A stretch of 49,067 nt of DNA. Origin: Candidatus Aminicenantota bacterium (lineage in GTDB: Bacteria; Acidobacteriota; Aminicenantia; Aminicenantales; UBA4085). The notes below the pieces were generated by a model. The model had not been told where the DNA came from. It searched no databases and saw only the letters and a program-made list of their open reading frames with translations. Of the stretch, positions 31,373 through 38,895 are shown piece by piece (within the stretch, counting starts at the first letter, position 1; every line of letters begins with the position of its first letter). The position numbers and the translations under genes were made by a program. The stretch spans positions 1-49,067 of the forward strand of contig JAPKZG010000093.1 in NCBI GenBank assembly GCA_026393895.1. Direction: 5' to 3'.

Positions 31373-32070
31373 CCGAGCACAATCACGATCATGAGTTTGA
31401 CGGGCCATATCAGGATATCCAGCAGGCCCATATAGATCAGAAACAGGACGATAATGAAGCCGAACGGCCGAATCCGGGCATAGCGGCTCGCGGCGTTGTC
31501 CGAAAGAAGCCCCATCAGGACCCCGGAACCGTCCAGCGGCGGAACCGGGATGAGGTTGAACAGGGCGAAATACGAATTGATGAGGACCATCATGATCAGG
31601 ATGAGGGCCAGGCCTTCCAGCGGAAAGAACCCGCGCGGCAAAACCGGCAGGAGGAATCCCATCTGCCGGAAGAACCCGTTGATGAGGGCTTTGATGAACA
31701 GCCCGACATTGGGCAGGGCGAGCTTCATCCCGAGGAGAAGGATGAGCGAGGTCAGGGCGACGGCGATGTTGGCCGCCGGCCCGGCGAAGGAAACCCAGAG
31801 GTTGCCCCGGCGGGGGTTGCGGAAATTGTCGGGATTCACCGGAACCGGTTTCGCCCAGCCGAAGGCCGGCATGCGGGCCAGCGAGAGAAGCAACGGTAGG
31901 AGGACCGTGCCGAACGGATCGATGTGGGCGAGGGGATTCAGCGTCACCCGTCCCATGTTGAAGGCGGTTGGGTCCCCCATCTTCTTGGCCGCCCAGCCGT
32001 GCGAGGCCTCGTGCACGGTGATGGCGAAGAGGAGGACGAAAATCTGGATAACTATCGAAATGACATTCAT
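31369..32070 (-). CDS. Site-2 protease family (M50) membrane metalloprotease
   Basis: A 233-residue intramembrane zinc protease. The active-site helix is VLLFAITVHEASHGWAAKKM (HExxH as HEASH, about residues 20-24), and the third ligand lies in NLIPVPPLDGSGVL (NPxPPxDG type). About five hydrophobic segments are predicted. It is the short, PDZ-less group found in many bacteria next to trpS-scpAB (YwhC-like). Substrates are unknown; related enzymes cut membrane-bound anti-sigma factors or signal-peptide remnants. It heads the operon and its mRNA leader appears to be only a few nucleotides. Confidence 0.92.
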   Translation of the reverse strand: MNVISIVIQIFVLLFAITVHEASHGWAAKKMGDPTAFNMGRVTLNPLAHIDPFGTVLLPLLLSLARMPAFGWAKPVPVNPDNFRNPRRGNLWVSFAGPAANIAVALTSLILLLGMKLALPNVGLFIKALINGFFRQMGFLLPVLPRGFFPLEGLALILIMMVLINSYFALFNLIPVPPLDGSGVLMGLLSDNAASRYARIRPFGFIIVLFLIYMGLLDILIWPVKLMIVIVLG

Positions 32071-32084
32071 TTGCGTCGGCGGTA

Positions 32085-32093
32085 TTTATAGCA
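32085..32093 (-). promoter_or_regulatory. Extended -10 promoter of the M50-trpS-scpAB operon
   Basis: TGCTATAAA on the minus strand is a TGn-extended -10 (TATAAA at 32090-32085) with a poor -35 (TGGTTT) 17 bp upstream. It ends 14 bp before the ATG at 32070, leaving a leader of about 7 nt with no Shine-Dalgarno sequence. It lies back to back with the potA promoter. Confidence 0.55.
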
Positions 32094-32102
32094 TATTCAT
32101 TC

Positions 32103-32131
32103 TTGAAAAACCAGAACGTTTGTTCCATAAT
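32103..32131 (+). promoter_or_regulatory. Promoter of potABCD
   Basis: TTGAAA (32103-32108), 17-bp spacer, CATAAT (32126-32131). The expected start is near 32138; AGAAGGA precedes the GTG start of potA. Confidence 0.65.
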
Positions 32132-32152
32132 GCCCCTCACAGAAGGAACGCC

Positions 32153-33304
32153 GTGGCCGAATTTTTCGAATTCAAGAACGTTTCCAAAAGATTCGGATCC
32201 ATCCAAGCCGTCGACGGCGTTTCCCTGGAAATCAAGCGCGGCGAATTTTTCGCCCTACTCGGCCCGAGCGGTTGCGGAAAAACGACGATGCTTCGCGTCG
32301 CGGCCGGGTTCGAAACGCCCGACTCCGGCCGGGTTTTTCTCGACGGCCGGGACATCACCGATCTTTCCCCGAACCGGCGCCGGGTCAACACGATTTTCCA
32401 AAGCTACGCCCTGTTTCCCCATCTAACCGTTCGGGACAACATCGGCTTCGGGCTCCAGATCGCCAAAAAACCGAAAGCGGAAATCGGCCGCGAGGTCGAG
32501 GCCATGCTCAGCCTCATCCGGCTGGAAGACCAGGCCGACAAGAAACCGGACCTCCTGTCCGGCGGGCAGCGCCAGCGCGTGGCCGTCGCCCGGGCGCTCA
32601 TCAACAAGCCCGACGTCCTCCTCCTCGACGAACCGCTGGCCGCCCTCGACCTGAAACTCCGCCAGCGGATGCTCATCGAACTCGATTTGATCCACGACCA
32701 GGTCGGGATCACGTTTCTCTACGTCACCCACGACCAGGGCGAAGCCATGAGCTTGAGCGACCGGATCGCGGTGATGAACGCCGGCCGGATCGAGCAGATC
32801 GGCCCGCCGGCCGAGATTTACGAAGCCCCGCGGACGAGTTTCGTCGCCGCCTTCATCGGCGATACGAACTTCCTTGAAGGTGTCGTCGCCGATCACCCGG
32901 AGCCGGAATACAGCCGCCTCCGGATCGACGGGCTTCCCGACGTGATGGTCTACAACGACAAGCAGATCGCCGACGGCAACAAGGTTTTCTTGAGCGTCCG
33001 GCCGGAAAAGATCCAGATTTCCCGCGACCGGCCTGAGTCGAAAACGAAACGGAACGCCGTTCCGGCCGTGGTCGAGGACGTGATCTATCTCGGACCGACG
33101 ACGAAATACTGGGTCCGGGCGGGTAACCACCGGCTTCAGATCCTTCGCCAGCATGCCCGGTTCTTCCTCGACGAAAAACCCATCCGCTGGAAGGACGACG
33201 TCTGGGTTTTCTGGCACGGCGACGACGGATTCATGCTCGAAAGATTCCGCCGGGATGACGAGAAACTCGTCGCCGCCCCGCCCCAGAAAGTGGGGGACGA
33301 ATGA
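32153..33304 (+). CDS. potA: Spermidine/putrescine ABC transporter ATP-binding protein
   Basis: The ATPase of a polyamine-type importer. The 383 residues have Walker A GPSGCGKTT (about 37-45), Q-loop FQSYALFPHLTV, signature LLSGGQRQRVAVARAL, Walker B VLLLDEPLAALD, switch VTHDQGEAMSLSDRIAVM, and a C-terminal TOBE-type domain from about 240. The start is GTG 32153 (VAEFFEFKNVSKRFG) with AGAAGGA upstream; the longer in-frame reading to 31496 crosses the divergent promoter region. The TOBE domain and the permease and receptor partners downstream support polyamine over iron or sulfate. Confidence 0.95.
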   Translation: MAEFFEFKNVSKRFGSIQAVDGVSLEIKRGEFFALLGPSGCGKTTMLRVAAGFETPDSGRVFLDGRDITDLSPNRRRVNTIFQSYALFPHLTVRDNIGFGLQIAKKPKAEIGREVEAMLSLIRLEDQADKKPDLLSGGQRQRVAVARALINKPDVLLLDEPLAALDLKLRQRMLIELDLIHDQVGITFLYVTHDQGEAMSLSDRIAVMNAGRIEQIGPPAEIYEAPRTSFVAAFIGDTNFLEGVVADHPEPEYSRLRIDGLPDVMVYNDKQIADGNKVFLSVRPEKIQISRDRPESKTKRNAVPAVVEDVIYLGPTTKYWVRAGNHRLQILRQHARFFLDEKPIRWKDDVWVFWHGDDGFMLERFRRDDEKLVAAPPQKVGDE

Positions 33305-33338
33305 TTGTCGCGGGCAGGCCGCGTCGGAGGTCGCCGGA

Positions 33339-34217
33339 ATGAAACGGCTCCGGCGGCGGGGACAGGAAATCCTCCTGACCCTCCCGTCGTTTTTCTGGCT
33401 GTCCCTCTTCTTCCTCATCCCGACCGCCCTGGTCTTCATTCTCGCCTTCCGGCCGGCCGATCCGTTCGGCGGAATCGGCCGGGGCTGGACGACGGCCACG
33501 ATCAAGGGTTTGGCCGACCCCCAATATCTCGCGATCGCCTGGCGGACGCTCTGGGTCAGCTTCCTGGCGACCGCGATCTGCATGTTGCTGGCTGTCCCCA
33601 CGGGCTACGCCGTCGCCCGCGTTTCCGAGCGCCGCCGGAACCTTCTCCTCATGCTCGTCATCGTTCCGTTCTGGACGAGCTTCCTTATACGCGTTTTTGC
33701 CTGGAAATCGATCCTTCATCCCGAAGGCTTCATCAAGAAAATTCTCGTTTTTCTCGGGCTGGTCGATCCCGGGGCATCCCTCCTTTACAACTTGGGGTCG
33801 GTCATCCTGGTGACGGTCTATACGTTTCTGCCCTTCGCCATCCTGCCGATTTACGCGGCCGCGGAAAAATTCGATTACCGGTTGATCGAGGCGGCCCGCG
33901 ACCTGGGCGCCCGGCCGTTTGAGGCGTTCCGGAAAGTGTTTCTTCCCGGAATTCGGCAGGGCCTGGTCACGGCCGTCCTGGTGGTCTTTATCCCGGCCCT
34001 GGGATCCTATGTCATTCCGGACATCGTCGGCGGACCAGGAAGCGAGCTGCTGGGGAATAAAATCGCCCAGCGCGTTTTCGTCGACCGGAACCTGCCGCTG
34101 GCCGGGGGGCTTTCGATCGTCCTCATTCTGGCGGTGCTGGCGCCGCTCCTGGCCGTCCTAGCCCTTCAACGGGAAAAAAGCCGGATTGAACCTCCGCCCG
34201 CGGATACGGAATCATGA
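33339..34217 (+). CDS. potB: Spermidine/putrescine ABC transporter permease PotB
   Basis: A 292-residue inner-membrane permease with six predicted helices (first at LTLPSFFWLSLFFLIPTALV). The coupling-helix EAA loop reads EAARDLGARPFEAFRKVFLP, which docks on PotA. The start is ATG 33339 (MKRLRRRGQE), with CGGAGG 8 nt upstream, 34 bp after potA; a longer in-frame reading overlaps potA in the wrong frame. The stop overlaps potC as ATGA. PotB and PotC form the transport channel. Confidence 0.94.
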   Translation: MKRLRRRGQEILLTLPSFFWLSLFFLIPTALVFILAFRPADPFGGIGRGWTTATIKGLADPQYLAIAWRTLWVSFLATAICMLLAVPTGYAVARVSERRRNLLLMLVIVPFWTSFLIRVFAWKSILHPEGFIKKILVFLGLVDPGASLLYNLGSVILVTVYTFLPFAILPIYAAAEKFDYRLIEAARDLGARPFEAFRKVFLPGIRQGLVTAVLVVFIPALGSYVIPDIVGGPGSELLGNKIAQRVFVDRNLPLAGGLSIVLILAVLAPLLAVLALQREKSRIEPPPADTES

Positions 34218-35002
34218 AACGCAGCCGCTTTCCCTACATCGTAACCGGAGCGGTCCTGGTCTTTTTCTACCTCCCGATCCTCATTCTCGTCGTCGATTCC
34301 TTCAACGCCTCCCGGTTCGGCGGGGCTTGGCGGGGTTTTTCCTTCAAATGGTACGTCCGGCTGTTCCACGAGCCGGCCATCTGGACGGCGGCCCGGAACA
34401 CGCTTTTCATCGCCTTGTTCGTGACGTTCGTTTCCCTGATCCTCGGGACGACTTCGGCTCTCGCCCTGCACAGGTTCGCCAAAACCCGGCTCCAGCGTTT
34501 CCATTACACCCTGATTTATACGCCGCTCGTCGTCCCCGAGATCCTGATGGGCATCAGCCTTCTCATGGCCTTTGTCGCGGCGGGAGTCAGACTGGGAATG
34601 CTGACAATCGTCCTGGCCCACGTGACGTTCTGCATCAGTTACGTCGCCCTGGTTGTCTTGGGCCGGCTCCAGGATTTCGATTTCACGATCATCGAAGCCG
34701 CCCGGGATCTGGGGGCGTCAAGCTGGATGGCGACCCGGCGGGTCCTGATCCCCATGCTCGCACCCGGGCTGGCGGCCGCGGGGCTGATCGCCTTCACCCT
34801 GTCGGTGGATGATTTCGTCATCACCTTTTTCGTCGCCGGGCCGGGGGCCACTACACTTCCGATCCGCGTCTACAGCATGATCAAGCACGGCGCCACACCG
34901 CTCATCAACGCGCTTTCGACTCTATTGCTGGCCTTGACGTTCACGACCGTTTTCGTCAGCCAGCGTTTATCCAAATCCGTAGCCCTGGAGGGAGGACAAT
35001 GA
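34214..35002 (+). CDS. potC: Spermidine/putrescine ABC transporter permease PotC
   Basis: A 262-residue permease with six predicted helices, starting MKRSRFPYIVTGAVLVFFYL. The EAA loop is EAARDLGASSWMATRRVLIP. SVDDFVITFFVAGPGATTLP is the usual PotC signature after the fifth helix. Overlaps both neighbours by 4 bp (ATGA at each end), so potB, potC and potD are translationally coupled. Confidence 0.95.
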   Translation: MKRSRFPYIVTGAVLVFFYLPILILVVDSFNASRFGGAWRGFSFKWYVRLFHEPAIWTAARNTLFIALFVTFVSLILGTTSALALHRFAKTRLQRFHYTLIYTPLVVPEILMGISLLMAFVAAGVRLGMLTIVLAHVTFCISYVALVVLGRLQDFDFTIIEAARDLGASSWMATRRVLIPMLAPGLAAAGLIAFTLSVDDFVITFFVAGPGATTLPIRVYSMIKHGATPLINALSTLLLALTFTTVFVSQRLSKSVALEGGQ

Positions 35003-36057
35003 AGATTCGAACGTTTTTACGGTTCGCGCTCGGGATATCCGTCGTCGTCGCCGGTCTCCTGGCCGCGAGTTGCGGGGGCGGGTCGAAAGCCCCGGCGGTC
35101 CTTCATATCTACACCTGGTCCGATTACGTCAAGCCCGAATTGATTACCCGGTTCGAGACGGAAAACAACTGCAAGGTCGTCATCGACACGTTCGACTCGA
35201 ACGAGGCGATGTACGCCAAACTGAAGGCCGGAGCCAGCGGGTACGACGTCATCACGCCGACAAGCTACATGGTCAGCCTGATGCAAAGCCAAGGCATGCT
35301 CCTCCCCCTGAACCACGACCTGCTGCCGAATATTTCCCACGTCGATCCGGAATATCTGGCCATCGCCCTCGACAAAACGATGGCCTATTCCGTTCCTTAC
35401 ATGCTGACGAACACGGGAATCGCCTATTTGAAAAGCAAGGTCGCGAATTTCGAACCGACCTGGGCGATGTTCGACCGATCCGACCTGAAAGGCCGGATGG
35501 TCATGCTCAACGACATGCGGGAGACGATCGGGGCGGCCCTGAAATTCCTCGGCTACAGCCTCAACTCGACCAACCCCGACGAGCTGTCCAAGGCCAAGGA
35601 CGTCGTCCTGCGTTGGAAGGCGAACCTGGCCAAGTTCGAAAACGAACAGTATAAAACCGGGATCGCTTCCGGCGAGTTCCTCCTCGTCCATGGCTACAGC
35701 GGCGACATTCTCCAGGTGCAGGCCGAAAACGCCGACATCGCCTTCGCCATGCCCCGGGAAGGCGGCGTGATTTCCTGCGACGACCTGGTGATCGCCAAGT
35801 CGTCCAAGGAAGCGAAGCTCGCCCATGCCTACATCAATTTCATGCAAGATCCGAACGTGGCGGCCGAGAACTCCGAATTCATCCAGTATCTCTGTCCAAA
35901 CAGAGACGCGTACCCGCTCCTGAACGAATCGATCCGGGGTAACGCCGGGATTTTCCTGGCCCCTGAGATCAAGGCGAAATGCGAAATCCTGGCCGACTTG
36001 GGCGAGAAGAACGCGCTCTACGTGAAGGTCTGGGACGAGATCAAGGCCGGAAAATAA
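34999..36057 (+). CDS. potD: Spermidine/putrescine-binding lipoprotein PotD
   Basis: The extracytoplasmic receptor of the importer. The 352 residues begin with a signal peptide and lipobox LLAASC (Cys26), then the PotD-type start LHIYTWSDYVKPELITRFE. TPTSYMVSLMQSQGMLLPL and VPYMLTNTGIAYLKSKV are typical. As a lipoprotein it differs from the soluble E. coli PotD and would stay tethered to a membrane. It is the last gene of the operon and is followed by a strong terminator. Confidence 0.94.
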   Translation: MKIRTFLRFALGISVVVAGLLAASCGGGSKAPAVLHIYTWSDYVKPELITRFETENNCKVVIDTFDSNEAMYAKLKAGASGYDVITPTSYMVSLMQSQGMLLPLNHDLLPNISHVDPEYLAIALDKTMAYSVPYMLTNTGIAYLKSKVANFEPTWAMFDRSDLKGRMVMLNDMRETIGAALKFLGYSLNSTNPDELSKAKDVVLRWKANLAKFENEQYKTGIASGEFLLVHGYSGDILQVQAENADIAFAMPREGGVISCDDLVIAKSSKEAKLAHAYINFMQDPNVAAENSEFIQYLCPNRDAYPLLNESIRGNAGIFLAPEIKAKCEILADLGEKNALYVKVWDEIKAGK

Positions 36058-36111
36058 TACTCTTCGGGCATATACAAACCGTAGATTTCGAGATTATGAG
36101 AAGAGAGACTC

Positions 36112-36146
36112 GGGGGACAGGGCTTCGACCTGTCCCCCATCTTTTT
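36112..36146 (+). terminator. Rho-independent terminator of potABCD
   Basis: Perfect 10-bp stem GGGGGACAGG (36112-36121) with CCTGTCCCCC (36129-36138), loop GCTTCGA, then ATCTTTTTA. The T-run reaches the stop codon of the convergent glnA. Confidence 0.9.
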
Positions 36147-37560
36147 ATAGAATCGGCAGGTAGCGCCGGATTTCATAGTCGCTGACTTGCTTGTCGAATT
36201 CGGCCGAGGCGTTTTTCCCGTATTCCGCGATTTCCTCGCGCTTATTGGCGATGAATTGGGAATGCATATGATCGCCCAGAACGGTCCTGGCCGTTTCGCT
36301 TTTCTCCAGGAGACGGACCGCCTCCTCGAGGTTTCGGGGGAGCGTCTGGATTCCGAATTTTTTTTGTTTCGTCCCACTCATTTCGTAGATGTTTTCCTCG
36401 ACGGGGTCGGGGAGGGGGTACCGGTTTCGAATGCCCTCCAACCCTGCCGAAAGCATGGCGGCGAAGGCCAGGTAGATGTTGCACCCCGGGTCGGGGGAAC
36501 GCAATTCGATCCGGGTGGCGCTTTCCCGGCCGGGTTGGTACCGGGGGACGCGGACATACGCCGACCGGTTCTTCTGTCCCCAGGCGATGTACACCGGGGC
36601 CTCGTAGCCCTCGATCAGGCGTTTATAGGAATTGACCCATTGATTGTAGACGGCCGAAAGCTCCCGGGCGTGGTACATCAATCCGCCGATATAGGACTTG
36701 GCCATCTCGGAAAGGTGATAAGGCCCGGACTCGTCGAAAAAGAGATTCCTGTCATTGCTCCAGAGCGATTGGTGGACATGCATGCCGCTGCCGTTTTGGC
36801 CGTTGACGGGTTTGGGCATGAAGGTGGCGTACAGGCCGTGCATTCGGGCGACCCGTTTGACCATGTACCGGACGAGCATGACCGTATCGGCCATGTCGAG
36901 GGCGCCGGCGTACCGGAAATCGATCTCATGCTGGCCGTTGGCGACTTCGTGATGGTCATACTCGGAAAGAATCCCCATCCGTTTGAGGAGGATCTGGATT
37001 TCCTTCCGGATCTCTCCGTGCCGCCCGGAGAAAAAGTATCCGCCGTCGTCCAGGGGCTGGGCCTCCCGGTCGTTCGGGAAAATGAAGAATTCCATCTCCG
37101 GCCCGACGTAGAAGGCGTCGACCCCGAAATCGGCCTGTGCCTTGCGGAGGGCCTCTATCAGGACATGACGGGCGTCGCCTTCGTAGGGCTTTTGTTCCGG
37201 AGTCAGAATGTCGCCGAACATGACGCCCTCGCGCCAGGACGTGTCGGGCGAAAATCCCTGATAGGTCCAGGGCAGGAGCCGGAACGTTTTGGGATCGGGC
37301 TTGATGATCAGGTCGCTCTCCTCGATCCGGACGAATCCCTCGACGGAAGAGCCGTCGAATCCCTTTCCGTCGCTGAAGGCCTTGTCGAGTTCGCCGCTGG
37401 GAAAGGAGAAATCCATCGGGCGGCCCAGAATATCGGGGAAAATCACGCGGATGAATTCGATTTTGTGATCGGAATCGAGGACGGTCCGCAGGACTTCTTC
37501 TTCGTCGGCGAAGCCGAACGATTTCGGGGGGGATGTTAGTTTTTCACTCGATATATTCAT
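36145..37560 (-). CDS. glnA: Glutamine synthetase type I (alpha-like)
   Basis: GS makes glutamine from glutamate, ammonia and ATP. The 471 residues contain the family blocks KGFDGSSVEGFVRIEESDL, GPEMEFFIF, VANGQHEIDFRY, MPKPVNGQNGSGMHVHQS, NSYKRLIEGYEAPVYIAWGQ (then KNRSAYVRVP) and ELRSPDPGCNIYLAFAAML. The adenylylation loop with its tyrosine (NLYDLPPEE in E. coli) is absent; the site reads NIYEMSGTKQKK. The enzyme is therefore of the GSI-alpha kind, not controlled by adenylylation. AAGGAG precedes the ATG. It is divergent from an Lrp/AsnC regulator and the two share a palindrome in the promoter. Confidence 0.96.
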   Translation of the reverse strand: MNISSEKLTSPPKSFGFADEEEVLRTVLDSDHKIEFIRVIFPDILGRPMDFSFPSGELDKAFSDGKGFDGSSVEGFVRIEESDLIIKPDPKTFRLLPWTYQGFSPDTSWREGVMFGDILTPEQKPYEGDARHVLIEALRKAQADFGVDAFYVGPEMEFFIFPNDREAQPLDDGGYFFSGRHGEIRKEIQILLKRMGILSEYDHHEVANGQHEIDFRYAGALDMADTVMLVRYMVKRVARMHGLYATFMPKPVNGQNGSGMHVHQSLWSNDRNLFFDESGPYHLSEMAKSYIGGLMYHARELSAVYNQWVNSYKRLIEGYEAPVYIAWGQKNRSAYVRVPRYQPGRESATRIELRSPDPGCNIYLAFAAMLSAGLEGIRNRYPLPDPVEENIYEMSGTKQKKFGIQTLPRNLEEAVRLLEKSETARTVLGDHMHSQFIANKREEIAEYGKNASAEFDKQVSDYEIRRYLPIL

Positions 37561-37582
37561 GGCAGCTCCTTAAGTTTTTAAT

Positions 37583-37639
37583 AAAATAATAAAAATATTG
37601 ACAAATGTCAAGAATTATTTTAAAAATAAAGACAAATGT
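37583..37639. promoter_or_regulatory. Divergent overlapping promoters of glnA and the Lrp/AsnC gene with shared palindrome
   Basis: The palindrome TTGACAAATGTCAA (37598-37611) supplies both -35 boxes, face to face. TTGACA (37598-37603) with TAAAAA (37621-37626), spacer 17, points right. TTGACA on the minus strand (37611-37606) with TATTTT (37588-37583), spacer 17, points left. GACAAATGT recurs at 37631-37639, 31 bp downstream of the first copy (37600-37608), about three helical turns. A regulator bound to the palindrome would shut both promoters; the Lrp-like protein is the obvious candidate. Confidence 0.65.
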
Positions 37640-37677
37640 ATCGATATTATTGAATATTAATGACAAAGGAGAATAAA

Positions 37678-38121
37678 ATGATCGACGATCTGTCCAGGAA
37701 AATAATCGATTCTCTAAACGAAAACGCTCGGAAAAGCTTCCGGGAAATCGCCAAGGAAACCGGTTCATCCGTCACGGCCGTCATCAATTCCGTAAAAGGG
37801 CTGGAAGCGAAAGGCGTGATCCGCGGGTATATTCCTGTCGTCGACGCGGCCGCGGTCGGGTTCGATTTGAACGCCGTCATCGCCGTGCGCATTTCCCAGG
37901 GGAAACTCATGGAGGTGCAAAAAAAGATCGCCGAGGATCTCCATGTTTCCGCCGTGTACGACGTTACCGGCGAGTGGGATTGCCTTGTGCTGGCCCGCTT
38001 CCGGGGCCGGGACGACCTCAACCGGTTCATCAAAAAAATCACCTCGTTTCCGAACATCGACCGGACCGTCACCCACCTTGTCCTCAATACGGTTAAGGAC
38101 GAACGGCGGGTTTTTCCTTAA
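37678..38121 (+). CDS. Lrp/AsnC-family transcriptional regulator
   Basis: A 147-residue regulator. The N-terminal helix-turn-helix reads DDLSRKIIDSLNENARKSFR, EIAKETGSSVTAVINSVKGL, EAKGVIRGYIPVVD. The C-terminal RAM domain that binds amino acids and forms octamers follows (IAVRISQGKLMEVQKKIAED, DVTGEWDCLVLARFRGRDDL). AAAGGAG is well spaced from ATG 37678, which is preferred to the ATG at 37660. The divergent glnA and the shared palindrome make glutamine synthetase the likely target; ligand unknown, glutamine or another amino acid possible. Confidence 0.93.
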   Translation: MIDDLSRKIIDSLNENARKSFREIAKETGSSVTAVINSVKGLEAKGVIRGYIPVVDAAAVGFDLNAVIAVRISQGKLMEVQKKIAEDLHVSAVYDVTGEWDCLVLARFRGRDDLNRFIKKITSFPNIDRTVTHLVLNTVKDERRVFP

Positions 38122-38159
38122 AAGCCAGAAGAGCAACTGCGGATCCTTCTTCCTTATTC

Positions 38160-38188
38160 TTGACATAGGGGGCGGCTAGACCAATAAT
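38160..38188 (+). promoter_or_regulatory. Promoter of the SAM decarboxylase gene
   Basis: TTGACA (38160-38165), 17-bp spacer, AATAAT (38183-38188). Expected start near 38195, then GGAGGTGA (38211-38218) before the TTG start. Confidence 0.65.
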
Positions 38189-38222
38189 ACGCTTCATATC
38201 GCCGCGGGACGGAGGTGACGAA

Positions 38223-38651
38223 TTGCCCAAAAAAGTCTACGAACCCATCGGCCATCACTATATCGTCGAGGCCTCGGGCTGCAACCCGAAAATCATCGGG
38301 AGTGTCGAAAAAGTCCAGGACATCCTCGTCAAGGCCGCCGAAATCGCCGGAGCCAAGGTCTGGGCCATCTCCTTCAGTAAATTTCCCCCGAGCGGAGTCA
38401 GCGGCGTCGTCGTGATTTCCGAATCCCATTTGTCGACCCATACGTGGCCGGAGAAGCGCTATGCGGCGCTCGATATCTACACGTGCGGCTCTCGCGTCGA
38501 TCCCGAAAAGGCGGTTCTCTATGCATTGTCGGCGTTCGGCTCTTCGACATCTCATATCACCGAGATCACCCGCGGGATCGACGAAGGAGACCGGAGATAT
38601 TTCCATAGCTTCATCACCTGGGAAGAAGCTTTGAAAAACAAAGTCGGTTGA
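38223..38651 (+). CDS. speH: S-adenosylmethionine decarboxylase proenzyme
   Basis: This pyruvoyl enzyme makes decarboxylated SAM, the aminopropyl donor for spermidine. The 142-residue proenzyme has the self-cleavage motif ESHLSTHTWPE, where the Ser becomes the pyruvoyl group, and DIYTCGSRVDPEKAVLYAL. The length and motif fit the short class 1b (SpeH-type) enzymes. The start is TTG 38223, supported by a very strong GGAGGTGA 4 nt upstream (GGAGG plus 7 nt). A spermidine synthase is not in the window. The potABCD importer 2 kb away gives a link to polyamine homeostasis. Confidence 0.95.
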   Translation: MPKKVYEPIGHHYIVEASGCNPKIIGSVEKVQDILVKAAEIAGAKVWAISFSKFPPSGVSGVVVISESHLSTHTWPEKRYAALDIYTCGSRVDPEKAVLYALSAFGSSTSHITEITRGIDEGDRRYFHSFITWEEALKNKVG

Positions 38652-38813
38652 TCGCAACGAGTAAATATTTCTTACATTTACGGAAAACTCTTTCATCCCG
38701 TATTCCCCGGATTTCCGCCGAAGTCTTCCCTGTTTTCGCGGTTTTCGGCCATCGTTTCGGCGTTGACCGATAGGCGGGCCGTTTTTCACTGATATATCAT
38801 AGCAAGGCTTCCT

Positions 38814-38830
38814 TTGGCATGATTCGTGCT
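38814..38830 (+). promoter_or_regulatory. Candidate sigma54 promoter
   Basis: TTGGCATGATTCGTGCT has the GG-N10-GC spacing and matches the -24 element TTGGCAYG and most of the -12 element TTGCT (GTGCT here). It lies 66 bp upstream of the peptidase GTG start. An NtrC-type regulator is encoded just downstream of the peptidase. A single match of this quality can occur by chance. Confidence 0.4.
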
Positions 38831-38880
38831 AATCCACGGGTGAGGCCCGATGAATGCGAAACCTTAAAGGGTTTTATTTC

Positions 38881-38889
38881 TGGTATAAT
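38881..38889 (+). promoter_or_regulatory. Extended -10 promoter of the M1-like peptidase
   Basis: TGGTATAAT is a TGn-extended consensus -10 (TATAAT 38884-38889) without a good -35. Transcription would begin near 38896, the G of the GTG start, giving a leaderless mRNA. Confidence 0.45.
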
Positions 38890-38895
38890 TCGAAA

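Noticed and set aside
30374..32206. A 610-codon reading of trpS
   Set aside because: The first 278 codons run through the M50 gene in the wrong frame and are Pro/Arg-rich nonsense. TrpRS begins at 31372.
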